A DNA stretch of 64,000 bases from Palsa-504 sp963739135 (lineage in GTDB: Bacteria; Actinomycetota; Actinomycetes; Streptosporangiales; Streptosporangiaceae): NCBI GenBank assembly GCA_963739135.1, contig CAVTZG010000021.1:372001-436000 (forward strand), written 5' to 3'. Below the pieces are notes generated by a model that was given only the letters and a program-made list of their open reading frames with translations, had not been told where the DNA came from and searched no databases. Numbering within the stretch: the first letter of the stretch is position 1; every line of letters begins with the position of its first letter. This document shows positions 8,324 through 17,348 of the stretch, piece by piece. The position numbers and the translations under genes are program-made.

Positions 8324-8362
8324 AGAAGGCTGCTGACCGAAGGACCAATGAGGAGGAACCAT

Positions 8363-9367
8363 ATGACTACCAGGGTGGGCATTAACGGCTTCGGCCGGAT
8401 CGGCCGGGCGTTTATGCGGCGGGCGCTGGAGCGCACCGACCTGGAGGTGGTGGCGGTCAACGACATCACCGACGCGCGGACGCTGGCACATCTGCTGGCA
8501 TTCGACTCCACCTACGGCCGGCTAGGGCGCACCGTGGAGCACACGAACGACGCACTGATCATCGACGGCCGCCCGGTCCCGGTGCTGGCCCAGCGCGACC
8601 CGGCCCAGATCGACTGGGGCACCCTCGGCGCCGACATTGTCATCGAGTCCACCGGTAAGTTCAACGCCCGCGAGGGCGCGCAGCTGCATCTCAAGGGCGG
8701 TGCCCGCAAGGTGCTGATCTCTGCGCCCGGCAAGGACGTCGACCTGACGCTAGTCCTGGGCGTCAATCAGGACGCTTACGACCCAAGCCGTCACGACGTC
8801 ATCTCCAACGCCTCCTGCACTACCAACTGCGTGGCGCCGATGGCCAAGGTGCTGCATGACGCGTTCGGCATCCAGCGCGGCTTCATGACGACCGTGCACG
8901 CCTACACCGGCGACCAGATGCTGCTCGACGGCCCGCACAAGGACCTGCGCCGGGCCCGGTCGGCCGCGGTCAGCATCATCCCCACCACCACCGGCGCCGC
9001 CCGGGCCACCGGGCTGGTCATCCCCGACCTGGCCGGCAAGCTCGACGGCATCGCAGTCCGGGTCCCGGTCCCGGATGGATCTCTGACCGACCTGGCCGTC
9101 GTGGTCAGCCGCGACGTGACCGCCGAGGAGGTCAACCAGGCCTTCGCCGCCGCGGCGGCGTCCGGCCCGCTGCATGGGCTGCTCTACTACAGCACCGACC
9201 CGATCGTCTCCCACGACATCATCGGCGATTCCGCGTCCTGCGTCTTCGACTCGCCGCTGACTCAGGCGTCCGCGACGCTGGTCAAGGTGTTCGGCTGGTA
9301 CGACAACGAATGGGGTTACACCTGCCGTCTCGCCGACGTGGCCGCTCTGGTGGGCAGCCAGCTGTAG
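8363..9367 (+). CDS. gap: Glyceraldehyde-3-phosphate dehydrogenase, type I
   Basis: A 334-residue phosphorylating GAPDH of glycolysis/gluconeogenesis. The NAD-binding start GINGFGRIGRAF, the catalytic Cys in SNASCTTNC, the His region HAYTGDQ and the C-terminal WYDNEWGYTCR are all intact. Start at 8363 is preceded by GAGGAGG; upstream in-frame codons lack homology. It is monocistronic and ends in a strong hairpin. Its setting between arc remnants and stress genes suggests a low-oxygen isozyme rather than the housekeeping copy, which normally sits with pgk-tpi; that is an inference. Confidence 0.95.
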   Translation: MTTRVGINGFGRIGRAFMRRALERTDLEVVAVNDITDARTLAHLLAFDSTYGRLGRTVEHTNDALIIDGRPVPVLAQRDPAQIDWGTLGADIVIESTGKFNAREGAQLHLKGGARKVLISAPGKDVDLTLVLGVNQDAYDPSRHDVISNASCTTNCVAPMAKVLHDAFGIQRGFMTTVHAYTGDQMLLDGPHKDLRRARSAAVSIIPTTTGAARATGLVIPDLAGKLDGIAVRVPVPDGSLTDLAVVVSRDVTAEEVNQAFAAAAASGPLHGLLYYSTDPIVSHDIIGDSASCVFDSPLTQASATLVKVFGWYDNEWGYTCRLADVAALVGSQL

Positions 9368-9383
9368 GCCTCATCCGGTTCAC

Positions 9384-9417
9384 GCCAGCGGGGCCGCTCC
9401 CGGGCGGCCCCGCTGGC
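9384..9417. terminator. Terminator after gap
   Basis: A perfect 14-bp stem (GCCAGCGGGGCCGC and its complement) with a 6-nt loop starts 17 nt after the stop. Confidence 0.85.
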
Positions 9418-9558
9418 TTCTGTTCACGTCCCGGAACTGGACAGGGCAAGCCGATCGCGCGAAGATCGTGAGCTGACGGCACCGCCCGCCGTCTTAGTTG
9501 TTATGTCTTGGAACGAGCGGCCCGCCGCCGTCCTGGACGATGCCGCCGAGGACATCAG

Positions 9559-10752
9559 ATGGAATCCGAACCCGGATCGGCGAGCCTGGGAGAGCTTAGC
9601 CCCCAGGATCCGGTCGCGACGGGTCCATCACCCTTCAGCAAGCCAGGGCTGTTGGTCAGGGTCGGCCCGTTCGCCCTGGTGGCCGTCGCCGCCGAGGCCA
9701 GCCTGGCACTGCCGCCCGGTACCCGGGTAGGCACCGCGGTCATCTTCAGCCTGGTCCTCCTGGCGGCGGTAGCGCTGGCGTTCCTGCTTCCCTGGGACCG
9801 GCTTCCCGCCTGGATGTCTGTGCTGGTGCCCCTGGCCTGTACCGGATGGGCGCTGGCCCTCACCCTGGCCGCGGGCACCGTCTCGGGCGTGGGCCTGGTC
9901 GTGCTGATCCCGCTTATCTGGACCGCCCTGTTCCTCAGCCCCTGGGAGTCGGCTTGTGTCGTGGCCGCGATCGTGGCCAGCGAGATCGTCATGTCGGTAA
10001 CCCAGTCTGTGCCGGACGCGGTCGCGGTCCGCCGTGTGCTGCTGTGGGCCGCCCTCGGCGGCCTGCTCGCGGTGGCCACGCACGGCCTCCGCGACCGGAT
10101 CCGCCAGTCCCAGCAGGCGAGCGCGCAGCTGCAGGAACGCCTCCGCGAGCTCATGATCGTCCAGGACCGGGACCGCCTGGCCGCCGCTCTGCAGAACACT
10201 GTCGTCCAGCGGATCTTCGGAGCCGGGCTGAAACTGCAGGGTGTCCTGTCCCTGCCAGCCAGGGCCGAGGTGCGGCGGCAGGTGGAATCGTCCGTGACCG
10301 ATCTCGACGACGCCATCCGCCTGCTCAGGCAGGCGATCTTCGGCCTGGAGAACCGGCTGGACGGCCCGAGCCTGCGGCAGCGGGTGCTGCAGTTGTGCAG
10401 CGAGCTGTCGCCGGTACCGGAGATCACCTTCGCCGGGCCCGTGGACGCTGCCCTGCCCGCGGAGGCAGGCGACCAGCTGCTCGACATGCTGCGGACGGCT
10501 CTCGGGCTGATCGGGCCGGATGCCCTGCAGACCTCGGTCGATCTGCGAGTCGGTGACGCGCTGACCGTCGTCGTGACCGGGACCAGCCCGGGCAGGCCAT
10601 GGGCGGTCGGCAACGGATCCGGACCAGACTTCTCCCCGCTGCGGGACCGGGCAGGCCAGGCCGGGATCGCCGTCGAGGTCAGGCCGGTCCAGGGCGGTGC
10701 CCGGCTGGCCTGGAGCCTTCCGCTGCACTCCGGCCCGCCTCCAGCCGGCTGA
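9559..10752 (+). CDS. Membrane histidine-kinase-like protein lacking the phospho-acceptor His
   Basis: About 397 residues from ATG 9559 (GAGG 7 nt upstream). Five to six hydrophobic helices (about 33-173) precede a HisKA_3-like dimerisation helix pair. In DevS/NarX-type kinases this helix reads RDLHDTVIQRLFATGL; here residues 209-222 read AALQNTVVQRIFGAG, so the phosphorylated His is Gln212 and the following Asp is Asn. The C-terminal region has no recognisable N-box or DxGxG of the ATPase domain. It is therefore probably not an active kinase, but may be a decoy or sensor partner. Position in the DosR-like island is suggestive. Confidence 0.75.
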   Translation: MESEPGSASLGELSPQDPVATGPSPFSKPGLLVRVGPFALVAVAAEASLALPPGTRVGTAVIFSLVLLAAVALAFLLPWDRLPAWMSVLVPLACTGWALALTLAAGTVSGVGLVVLIPLIWTALFLSPWESACVVAAIVASEIVMSVTQSVPDAVAVRRVLLWAALGGLLAVATHGLRDRIRQSQQASAQLQERLRELMIVQDRDRLAAALQNTVVQRIFGAGLKLQGVLSLPARAEVRRQVESSVTDLDDAIRLLRQAIFGLENRLDGPSLRQRVLQLCSELSPVPEITFAGPVDAALPAEAGDQLLDMLRTALGLIGPDALQTSVDLRVGDALTVVVTGTSPGRPWAVGNGSGPDFSPLRDRAGQAGIAVEVRPVQGGARLAWSLPLHSGPPPAG

Positions 10753-10875
10753 CACACAGGGCTTCAACGCTCAGGACGCCACAGACGAAGGTCCCCCGCC
10801 CAGGCGGCGAATGACCCTGCCAGCACGCAGGCGGCAGCGTCAGGCTGAAGGTGGTAGACCCTGAGGAGGCCCGCG

Positions 10876-11325
10876 ATGAAGAGCAGGAATAGCAGTGATC
10901 AGCCGCGCCTCGTGGTCGGAGTGGATGGCTTCGAGTCGTCCAAGGCCGCGTTGCGCTGGGCCATTCACCAGGCGAAGCTGACCGGAGCGGTGGTGGAGGC
11001 CATAACCGCATGGCAGCTCCCGGTGGGCACCGGCTGGGTGCCGACCACGGAAATTCCCGATTACCAGGCCGACGCAGCCGCCGTCCTCGGCGAGGCCATG
11101 ACCGAGATGTGCGCCGTGGACCCGGACGTCCAGGTCTGCCCGCGCGTGGTCGAGGGACGCGCCGGGCAGGTGCTGGCAGAAGCGGCCGAAGGCGCTGACC
11201 TGCTTGTGGTGGGCACGCGGGGCCACGGCGGGCTGGCCGAAGCGCTGCTTGGCTCGGTCGGCCAGTACTGCGTGCATCACGCGCCGTGCCCGGTCCTGAT
11301 CATCCGCGGCAAGTACGAAGGCTAA
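10876..11325 (+). CDS. Universal stress protein
   Basis: A 149-residue single UspA domain. The start strand VVGVDGFESSKAAL and the ATP-binding signature G-x2-G-x9-G in GTRGHGGLAEALLGSVG are complete, so it should bind ATP. Single-domain Usp proteins of this kind are abundant in DosR regulons. GAGGAGG lies 8 nt before the ATG. Upstream (10771-10796) there is a half site GAAGGTCCC but no full palindrome. Confidence 0.9.
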   Translation: MKSRNSSDQPRLVVGVDGFESSKAALRWAIHQAKLTGAVVEAITAWQLPVGTGWVPTTEIPDYQADAAAVLGEAMTEMCAVDPDVQVCPRVVEGRAGQVLAEAAEGADLLVVGTRGHGGLAEALLGSVGQYCVHHAPCPVLIIRGKYEG

Positions 11326-11544
11326 GCACCGCCCGGACCTGGGGGGAAGGAGATCTGGCGGCGACTTCAGCACCACTGCCTGTCCGGACAGCCTCCCCAT
11401 GACCGCCGCACGAAGCCTGTCTGGGACGCGACGCGTGTCCCCACGGCCCATCTACGGAGCCGGGGTGGCACGGGCCCCGGGCTTTGCGGTCACTCGTGAC
11501 TCGTTGGTGGGAAATAGTCAACAAGTGTGGATCAGCTTGTCACG

Positions 11545-12384
11545 CTAGGTACTGCAGGCCTGATCCAGCGGCACGGTGGCAGGCGACAGGATGTGCATGT
11601 AGGTGTTCAGCGAGTGGGCGCAGCTCAGGCTCCACTTCGCCTTCCCCAGCGAGTTGATCGCGTACCCGGTGGTGACGGGCTGGTAGTTATCCGAGATATC
11701 GACCGGGAAGTACGGGACGACGTCGACCTGGTTGTAGATCCGCCAGGAGACTGTGCTCAGGGCGCCGTAGCGTGCGGCGAAGGTCGAGTCGCCCACCCTC
11801 GGCGAGGCGAACGTCCACGCCTGCGGCTTCAGCGCCGTGGTGGCGGTCAGGTCCGCGACCAGCAGTGTCGCGAGCGCGCCGCCGAGGCTGTGGCCGGTCA
11901 CCACCAGCGGCAGCGATGCAGGATCAAGGTCGGCGGCTAGGCCGCTGGTGGCCGCCTGGGCGACCTCCGCGGCGACGGCGCCCGGTGCGGACGTGCTCTG
12001 CTGGCCCGGCGTCATGGTGCCGATGGAGCTGTAGATGAGGTCGAAGCCCTGCGCGACCTTCCCGCCGTCGGGGATCTGGGTGAACGGCACCAGGTCCCAG
12101 TGGAAGTCATCCCACCATTCGGTGTCCGTGGCCGTGCCGCGCAACGCGACCACGGCGGTGGCCGGTTCACCGCCGACCGCGACGTACGCGTAGAAGACCC
12201 GCGCCTGTTCCGGACCGATGAAGTCGGTCATCTGGATCGTGCGCACCAGCGTGTAGCCGACGGGCATGTTCTTGATCGAGGCCGGATTGACCTGACTGGG
12301 GTCGCTGGTGTACTGGGCCTCGGCGGCCTGAATGAACGGCCCGTAGGTAACCGCTGTGGTCGGGTCCAAAGTGTCGGTGGGCAT
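11545..12384 (-). CDS. Class-3 lipase family protein
   Basis: A 279-residue alpha/beta hydrolase of the fungal-lipase-like class 3 family. The nucleophile motif GHSLGGA and the following ASPRVGD are conserved; an Asp in NQVDVVP and a His near the end (CAHSLNTYM) complete a plausible triad. No signal peptide is visible, so it may be cytosolic or non-classically exported. It probably hydrolyses acylglycerols or other esters. The 219-bp gap after it (11326-11544) carries no gene. Confidence 0.8.
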   Translation of the reverse strand: MPTDTLDPTTAVTYGPFIQAAEAQYTSDPSQVNPASIKNMPVGYTLVRTIQMTDFIGPEQARVFYAYVAVGGEPATAVVALRGTATDTEWWDDFHWDLVPFTQIPDGGKVAQGFDLIYSSIGTMTPGQQSTSAPGAVAAEVAQAATSGLAADLDPASLPLVVTGHSLGGALATLLVADLTATTALKPQAWTFASPRVGDSTFAARYGALSTVSWRIYNQVDVVPYFPVDISDNYQPVTTGYAINSLGKAKWSLSCAHSLNTYMHILSPATVPLDQACST

Positions 12385-12477
12385 GCCGTGTCCTTATTTC
12401 ATCGAACCGGTCGACCGTAAGGCACGCCACGAGCAGCATCTCGGGCGCTTTCAGTCTCGTGCCGGGCTTCCCGCTCC

Positions 12478-12536
12478 AGCTTTCTCTTCCGTGCGGACGG
12501 GCGCAAGCTTTCTCTTCCGTGCGGACGGGCGCAAGC
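12478..12536. repeat. 28-bp tandem repeat in the spacer upstream of the lipase gene
   Basis: Two exact copies of a 28-bp unit beginning AGCTTTCTCTTCCGTGCGG, plus three bases of a third. The spacer 12385-12722 otherwise shows no coding potential, only this repeat and the terminator at 12652. Confidence 0.9.
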
Positions 12537-12651
12537 CGCGGGCGAGTAAAGGAATCCGCCTGCTGATGCGTATAGGGGGTGAGCATGACCCGGCCGAGGC
12601 ACACTCGGCACCTCATCCTCACCGGAATCAGGAATCACTCATCGAGGTCTA

Positions 12652-12682
12652 GGCCCAGCCCGGGATAAGGGGATGCTGGGCC
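12652..12682. terminator. Hairpin downstream of the DUF1707 gene
   Basis: GGCCCAGC pairs with GCTGGGCC across a 15-nt loop, 41 bp past the stop of the minus-strand gene. Confidence 0.55.
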
Positions 12683-12722
12683 ACACCACCCGGCGCAGGA
12701 TATGCGAACACATGTGAGCTGC

Positions 12723-13235
12723 TCAGTGCATGCCGCCCTGCATCCTGGCGGACACGGCCATGCCGACGATGACGAGGAGGACGCCGAGGATCACCGCCGC
12801 CCAGCCGAGGATCAAGCCCCCAAGCGCCAGGCTAGCCCCCTGTTCTCCGCTGCGCTTTATCTCGTTCCGGGCCATGTGGCCGAGCACGATCGCCGGGATG
12901 GCCGCCAGCGGTCCGACCACCAACTCCGCGAACCCGCAGGCGAGGCTAGCTACCGCGAGCGCGTTGACCTTAGCCACCCGGGGCGCTTCGGGCGCCCTCG
13001 CGGCAGGCAGGTCGGTCACGATGTGGTCCAGGTCGGCGTAGGTACGGGCAGAAAGGGCATTCCCCAGGCGGTCGTCGTACTCGTCCTTGGACAGCCGGCC
13101 TTCGCTGAAGGCCACGCTGAGCACTTCCACCACGCGGTCGCGGTCCCGGTCGGAGGCCCGCATCTTCCCGTGTTCGCCACCGGTGGCCAATGCCCCGGTG
13201 TACCTGGCGGATGTGGGCGGGGTGTCGTCGTTCAT
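12723..13235 (-). CDS. DUF1707 and DUF4190 membrane protein
   Basis: A 170-residue protein from the ATG at 13235, which has AAGGGG upstream. The N-terminal DUF1707 domain has its signature: MRASDRDRDRVVEVLSVAFS, then EGRLSKDEYDDRL. Two C-terminal membrane helices form a DUF4190-like hairpin with the usual APxxA...VxGHMAR pattern. DUF1707 is an actinobacterial domain of unknown function found in envelope-associated and regulatory proteins. It ends 57 bp from the pta stop on the same strand. Confidence 0.85.
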   Translation of the reverse strand: MNDDTPPTSARYTGALATGGEHGKMRASDRDRDRVVEVLSVAFSEGRLSKDEYDDRLGNALSARTYADLDHIVTDLPAARAPEAPRVAKVNALAVASLACGFAELVVGPLAAIPAIVLGHMARNEIKRSGEQGASLALGGLILGWAAVILGVLLVIVGMAVSARMQGGMH

Positions 13236-13292
13236 CTGTATCACCCCTTCGCTACGACACTGAACCTTGTGGCGCTGGCGCGGCAAGTGCCG

Positions 13293-15398
13293 TTAGTCCC
13301 GACGATGCTGGCACACGGCGCCTACCGGGAGCACCTGAGCGCGGGCCTGGATCGCGGTCAGGGCCACGGTGTAGATGATGTCGTCGACTAGGGCACCACG
13401 GCTCAGGTCGTTGACCGGCTTGGCCAGGCCCTGCAGCATCGGGCCGATGCTGACCACCTGAGCGCTGCGCTGCACGGCCTTATAGGTCGTGTTGCCGGTG
13501 TCCAGGTCGGGGAAGATGAACACGGTGGCCAGACCGGCTACCGGGCTGCCGGGCCGCTTGGCCTGCCCGACCGAGGCGATGGCGGCGGCGTCGTACTGCA
13601 TCGGGCCGTCCACGGCCAGGCCAGGCTCACGCTGGCGTACGATCCGGACGGCCTCGGCTACCTTGTCGACGCCCGTGCCGGTGCCGGAGCTTCCGGTGCT
13701 AAAGCTGATCAATGCCACCTTCGGCTCGATGCCGAACGCCCGCGCGGACGCGGCGCTCTGGATCGCGATGTCGGCCAGGTCTTCGGCGCCCGGCTGGGGG
13801 TTGATCGCACAGTCCCCGTAGATGACCACCTGGTCAGGCAGACACATGAAGAAGACCGAGGACACCAGGCGGCTGCCTGGCTTGGGACCCAGGATCTGCA
13901 GCGCGGGACGGACGGTGGTCGCGGTGGTGTGCACCGCGCCGGACACCAGGCCGTCGACCTCGCCCAGCTTGAGCATCATGGTGCCGACCGTAACCGGGTC
14001 GGCAAGATGCTCGCGGGCCACGTCCTCGGTCCAGCCCTTGTGCCGCCTCAGTTCGGTCAGCGGTGCGACGTAGCGCTCCGCGACGGCCCGCGGGTCCACG
14101 ATGGTAATGCCGCCGGGCAGCCGCAGCCCCAGGTGCCTGGCCTGGGCAGCCACCTCATCGGGCGCCCCCAGCAGCAGGCACCGGGCGATGCCGCGTTCGG
14201 CGCACGCCACCGCCGCCCGCATGGTGCGCGGCTCGGTGCCTTCGGGCAGGACGATGAGCGCGTCGGCGGCACGGGCCTGTTCGACCAGCTGATAACAGAA
14301 CGCCGCGGGGCTGAGCCGCCGCGGCCGGGACGTACCGATGAGCGAATCCAACCAGGACGGGTCCAGGGCGTCGGCGATGGTATCCGTTGCTTCCTCGATC
14401 CGCTCCAGGTCGTCGACGGGCAGACCAGGGTCGAGATCTCGTACCCGCATCGCGGTCTGGTAGCTGTCGTCCTCGATGAGCAGGACCGGCAGGTCGCTAG
14501 CGGCGGTGGCCTGGGTGAGCCGGCTGACACGCGGATCAGGCGCGGTCCCCGCGCTCAGCAGCAGGGCGGCCAGGTGGGTCCCACTCAACTCGGTCAGGTA
14601 GGCGGCCATGATCACCTCATGCCGGTCGCCGGGGACCACGACGAGCCGCCCGGTGTCCAGGGCGCGGAGGCCGCCTGGGATGCCCTGGGCCATCACCGCT
14701 ACGTCCCTAATGCGCCGGGACAGGTCACCTTCGTGCAGCACGACCGGATGCAGCTCCCGGACCAGGTCGTGTACCCGCGGCCAGGTCAGTTCGGGGCGGT
14801 GCGGCACTGCGGCGATGAGGCGGAGCTGGTGCTTGGCCAGGGCGGCCCGCAGCCGGGCGGTCGCGTCGGCCCCGGGCAGGCCGTGGACCACGCAGCCGAC
14901 GACCCGCGCCTGCTCGCCGGAGACGTATCCGCTCGCCGCGATGGCGAGCTGCTCGGCCAGGGCGTCTGCGTCATTATCCGCAGGCCAGCGGCCAACCAGC
15001 ACGACGTCGGCGTCTAGCGCCCGAGCCAGCGCCTGGTTCAGCGAGCTGGCGTATAGGTTCGATGGTCCCGGACTGAGGCTCTCGACCACGACCGCGTCAG
15101 ACCGGGCGTAGATCGGATCCCAGGCGGCGACGATCTTCTCGAGTACCACCTCCAGTCCGCCCTCGCCAAGTTGGCGCTCCAGTTCGGCGGTGGTCAGCGA
15201 CTCGGGAGAATCAAGCGAGGCGACCGCGGCCACGAGCGCGGCTGAGCGGTCCGGGCCGCCGTCAGCCCTGGGCTGTACGACCGGCTTGACGTATGCCGCC
15301 TTGATGCCCCGCTGGTCCAGGGCACGCAGCAGGCCCAGGCATGTCCTGGCCAGACCGACGTGCTCCGCGACAGGAGCTACGAGCAAGCTCCGGGCCAT
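13293..15398 (-). CDS. pta: Phosphate acetyltransferase, long form
   Basis: A 701-residue long Pta that interconverts acetyl-CoA and acetyl phosphate. It has an N-terminal P-loop-like/BioD-type domain (about 1-210), a DRTGG-type middle region and the C-terminal PTA_PTB catalytic domain (about 375-700) with FFMCLPDQVVIYGDCAINPQ, SFSTGSSGTG and VFIFPDLDTGNTTYK. TTAGGAG, overlapping the ackA stop, is its ribosome site; start 9 nt downstream of ackA. The pair forms the acetate overflow/ATP-yielding pathway of low-oxygen metabolism. Confidence 0.95.
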   Translation of the reverse strand: MARSLLVAPVAEHVGLARTCLGLLRALDQRGIKAAYVKPVVQPRADGGPDRSAALVAAVASLDSPESLTTAELERQLGEGGLEVVLEKIVAAWDPIYARSDAVVVESLSPGPSNLYASSLNQALARALDADVVLVGRWPADNDADALAEQLAIAASGYVSGEQARVVGCVVHGLPGADATARLRAALAKHQLRLIAAVPHRPELTWPRVHDLVRELHPVVLHEGDLSRRIRDVAVMAQGIPGGLRALDTGRLVVVPGDRHEVIMAAYLTELSGTHLAALLLSAGTAPDPRVSRLTQATAASDLPVLLIEDDSYQTAMRVRDLDPGLPVDDLERIEEATDTIADALDPSWLDSLIGTSRPRRLSPAAFCYQLVEQARAADALIVLPEGTEPRTMRAAVACAERGIARCLLLGAPDEVAAQARHLGLRLPGGITIVDPRAVAERYVAPLTELRRHKGWTEDVAREHLADPVTVGTMMLKLGEVDGLVSGAVHTTATTVRPALQILGPKPGSRLVSSVFFMCLPDQVVIYGDCAINPQPGAEDLADIAIQSAASARAFGIEPKVALISFSTGSSGTGTGVDKVAEAVRIVRQREPGLAVDGPMQYDAAAIASVGQAKRPGSPVAGLATVFIFPDLDTGNTTYKAVQRSAQVVSIGPMLQGLAKPVNDLSRGALVDDIIYTVALTAIQARAQVLPVGAVCQHRRD

Positions 15399-15407
15399 GT
15401 GGTGCTC

Positions 15408-16658
15408 CTAACGGTAGCGTCCAGTGCCGTCACCGGCCCCGATGAGCCGGGCGGTGTCGCGAGCGATCATGAGTTCCTCGTCGGTCGGCACGACCAGGGC
15501 GAGAGCCGGGCCGGGGCGGCTGATGAGCCCGCTGGTGTCCCGGCCGTGCCGCGCGTTCGCCTCGGGGTCCTCGGCCAGGCCGAGGAAGGTCAGGCGGCCG
15601 AGTACCTGGCTGCGTACCATGGGGCTGTTCTCGCCGATGCCGCCGGTGAACACCAGGGCATCGAGGCGCTCGAGGCTGGTGACCAGCCCGGCGATCGCCT
15701 TGGCGAGCCGGTGCACGAACACCTCGATTGCGAGCCGCGCCCGGTCATCGCCGCTGGCCGCCGCGGCTTCCACCGCCCGCATGTCATTGCTCACACCGGA
15801 CAGCCCGGCCAGCCCGCTGGCGGTGTTCAGTTCGCGGGTGAGTTCGGCGACGCCAAGCCCCCGGCCGACCAGGTAGCTGAACACGCCGGGATCCACGTCA
15901 CCCGAGCGGGTGCCCATGACCAGCCCTTCCATCGGGGTCAGCCCCATCGTCGTGTCCACCGAGACGCCATCCCGCACCGCCGTCGCGCTGCAGCCGTTGC
16001 CGAGATGGGCGGTCACCAGGCGGAGCTCGGCCAGCGGGCGGTCCAGCAGAGCGGCAGCGCGCTGGCTGACGAACCGGTGGCTGGTGCCGTGGAATCCGTA
16101 CCGGCGTACCCGGTACCTCGTGTACCAGTCTTCGGGGACCGCGTACCGGAAGGCGCGCGGGGGCATCGTCTGGTGGAACGCAGTGTCGAACACAGCCACC
16201 TGCGGCAGGTCCGGCCGGACGGCGCTGACCGCCTCGATGCCGGCCAGGTTCGCCGGATTGTGCAGCGGCGCCAGGTGGCTGAACGAGCTGATCGCCGCGA
16301 TCACTTCGTCGTCCACCAGCACCGAGGCAGTGAACCGCTCTCCCCCGTACACGACGCGATGGCCGAAGCCGACTACCCCGCCCGGCCCGTCCCCGGCCGT
16401 CCCAGGTCCGGCCTCGGGCAGGTACTCGAGGACCCGGGAGATGATGGCCTTGTAGCTGCCGTCGCCGATGTGCTCGGTGACGGCAGCACCGGGGTGCCGC
16501 CGGATCTGCAGCACCGCCTCGGGCGTGCCTACCTTCTCGGCCATCCCGTCCAGGATGCGCTGGCCGCTGCCTGGGTCCAGCAGGGCGAACTTCACTGACG
16601 AGCTACCCGAGTTCAGCACCAGCACCAGGCCGGGATCCCGGGCGTTCCCTTGGGTCAT
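15408..16658 (-). CDS. ackA: Acetate kinase
   Basis: A 416-residue ASKHA-fold kinase that makes ATP from acetyl phosphate. NSGSSSVKF at the N-terminus, FDTAFHQTMP, YGFHGTSHR and the FTGGIGEN adenosine site are all present. The frame opens at 16709, but the family start corresponds to the ATG at 16658. The first gene of an ackA-pta operon. A perfect DosR-like palindrome lies 60 bp upstream, consistent with induction under oxygen limitation. Confidence 0.95.
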   Translation of the reverse strand: MTQGNARDPGLVLVLNSGSSSVKFALLDPGSGQRILDGMAEKVGTPEAVLQIRRHPGAAVTEHIGDGSYKAIISRVLEYLPEAGPGTAGDGPGGVVGFGHRVVYGGERFTASVLVDDEVIAAISSFSHLAPLHNPANLAGIEAVSAVRPDLPQVAVFDTAFHQTMPPRAFRYAVPEDWYTRYRVRRYGFHGTSHRFVSQRAAALLDRPLAELRLVTAHLGNGCSATAVRDGVSVDTTMGLTPMEGLVMGTRSGDVDPGVFSYLVGRGLGVAELTRELNTASGLAGLSGVSNDMRAVEAAAASGDDRARLAIEVFVHRLAKAIAGLVTSLERLDALVFTGGIGENSPMVRSQVLGRLTFLGLAEDPEANARHGRDTSGLISRPGPALALVVPTDEELMIARDTARLIGAGDGTGRYR

Positions 16659-16717
16659 GCTCCCAAGCGTGTGCGCCGGCCTGCAGCCGCTGGCAGGGCT
16701 GCGCGTCATGAGTCGAC

Positions 16718-16731
16718 GGGACCTTGGTCCC
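16718..16731. promoter_or_regulatory. DosR/OsdR-like box (perfect)
   Basis: GGGACCTTGGTCCC is a palindrome with perfect 6-bp arms, 60 bp upstream of ackA. It is the best match in the window to the DosR consensus. Confidence 0.8.
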
Positions 16732-16764
16732 CGTCATAAGGCCCAACCCTAGGCGCTCTCGGCC

Positions 16765-16778
16765 GGGACCATTGGCCC
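16765..16778. promoter_or_regulatory. DosR/OsdR-like box
   Basis: GGGACCATTGGCCC lies 58 bp upstream of the small Cys-rich gene at 16836 and 34 bp from the ackA box, serving the opposite strand. Confidence 0.65.
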
Positions 16779-16835
16779 GTGATGTTCGGGAGCTAGGACC
16801 CTGCCGAGGTGGCGCGCCTGCGGCAACGCTGAAGC

Positions 16836-17042
16836 ATGGACGATAGAGCTTGCTGCTGCCCCTCCCGTCCCATCGTGCGGGTCTTCATGCCGCCGGCCTC
16901 CGGTCGGCCTCACCCGGTCGACCTGCTGTTGTGCGGGCATCACTTCCGCATCTCGCAGTGGACCCTGGCCGCCGCCGGCGCCGTGGCCCAGGTCGTACGG
17001 GATGATCCGGCCAAGCGGGTGTCTGAGCTGGCCCTGCTCTAG
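16836..17042 (+). CDS. Small Cys-rich protein, ACCCP/CGHH family (copy 1)
   Basis: A 68-residue protein. ACCCP is followed by a valine-rich strand, MPP, then PHPVDLLLCGHHFRIS and a terminal helix. The clustered Cys plus Cys-His-His suggest zinc or another metal site, similar in outline to actinobacterial DUF7455-type zinc-ribbon proteins. Three more copies lie within 15 kb (18010, 21369, 30973). A DosR-like box is 58 bp upstream. Function unknown. Confidence 0.8.
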   Translation: MDDRACCCPSRPIVRVFMPPASGRPHPVDLLLCGHHFRISQWTLAAAGAVAQVVRDDPAKRVSELALL

Positions 17043-17084
17043 GACCAAAGTCAAAGGACGGGACATCCCAGGGCCTTTCGGCCC
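17042..17084. promoter_or_regulatory. Two DosR/OsdR-like elements upstream of the DUF1918 gene
   Basis: GGACCAAAGTC (17042-17052) and the palindrome GGGCCTTTCGGCCC (17071-17084) lie between the Cys-rich gene and the DUF1918 gene, 65-108 bp from the latter's start. Confidence 0.55.
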
Positions 17085-17149
17085 TATGCGGTGCGGCGCG
17101 GCGGTTCCAGGCTCAGTACCAGTCACAACGGATGACATGGAGGTCGGCC

Positions 17150-17341
17150 ATGCGAGCAAAAGTCGGAGACGAGCTCACCGTCAAGGGGCGTCATCAGGGC
17201 GATGGAGAGCGTCACGGAGAGATCATCCAGGTCGACGGCCCGGACGGCGCGCCGCCGTATCTAATCCGCTGGCAGGACGGTCACGACAGCCTCTTCTTCC
17301 CCTCGTCCGACGCCGAGATCACGCACCACGCGACCAGATGA
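17150..17341 (+). CDS. DUF1918 protein
   Basis: A 63-residue SH3-like DUF1918 protein, starting MRAKVGDELTVKGRH and containing PPYLIRWQDGHDSLFFPSSD, both typical of the family. The ATG at 17150 is chosen because the domain begins exactly there; GGAGG lies 10 nt upstream. Function unknown; homologues occur widely in actinobacterial stress islands. It is 7 bp before the next gene and probably co-transcribed. Confidence 0.85.
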   Translation: MRAKVGDELTVKGRHQGDGERHGEIIQVDGPDGAPPYLIRWQDGHDSLFFPSSDAEITHHATR

Positions 17342-17348
17342 GGCAGGC

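Noticed and set aside
9503..9730. 75-codon plus-strand frame before the kinase-like gene
   Set aside because: It overlaps the better-supported frame and loses protein-like composition after about 25 codons.
10771..10800. DosR-like box before the Usp gene at 10876
   Set aside because: Only the half site GAAGGTCCC is present and no partner lies at the right spacing.
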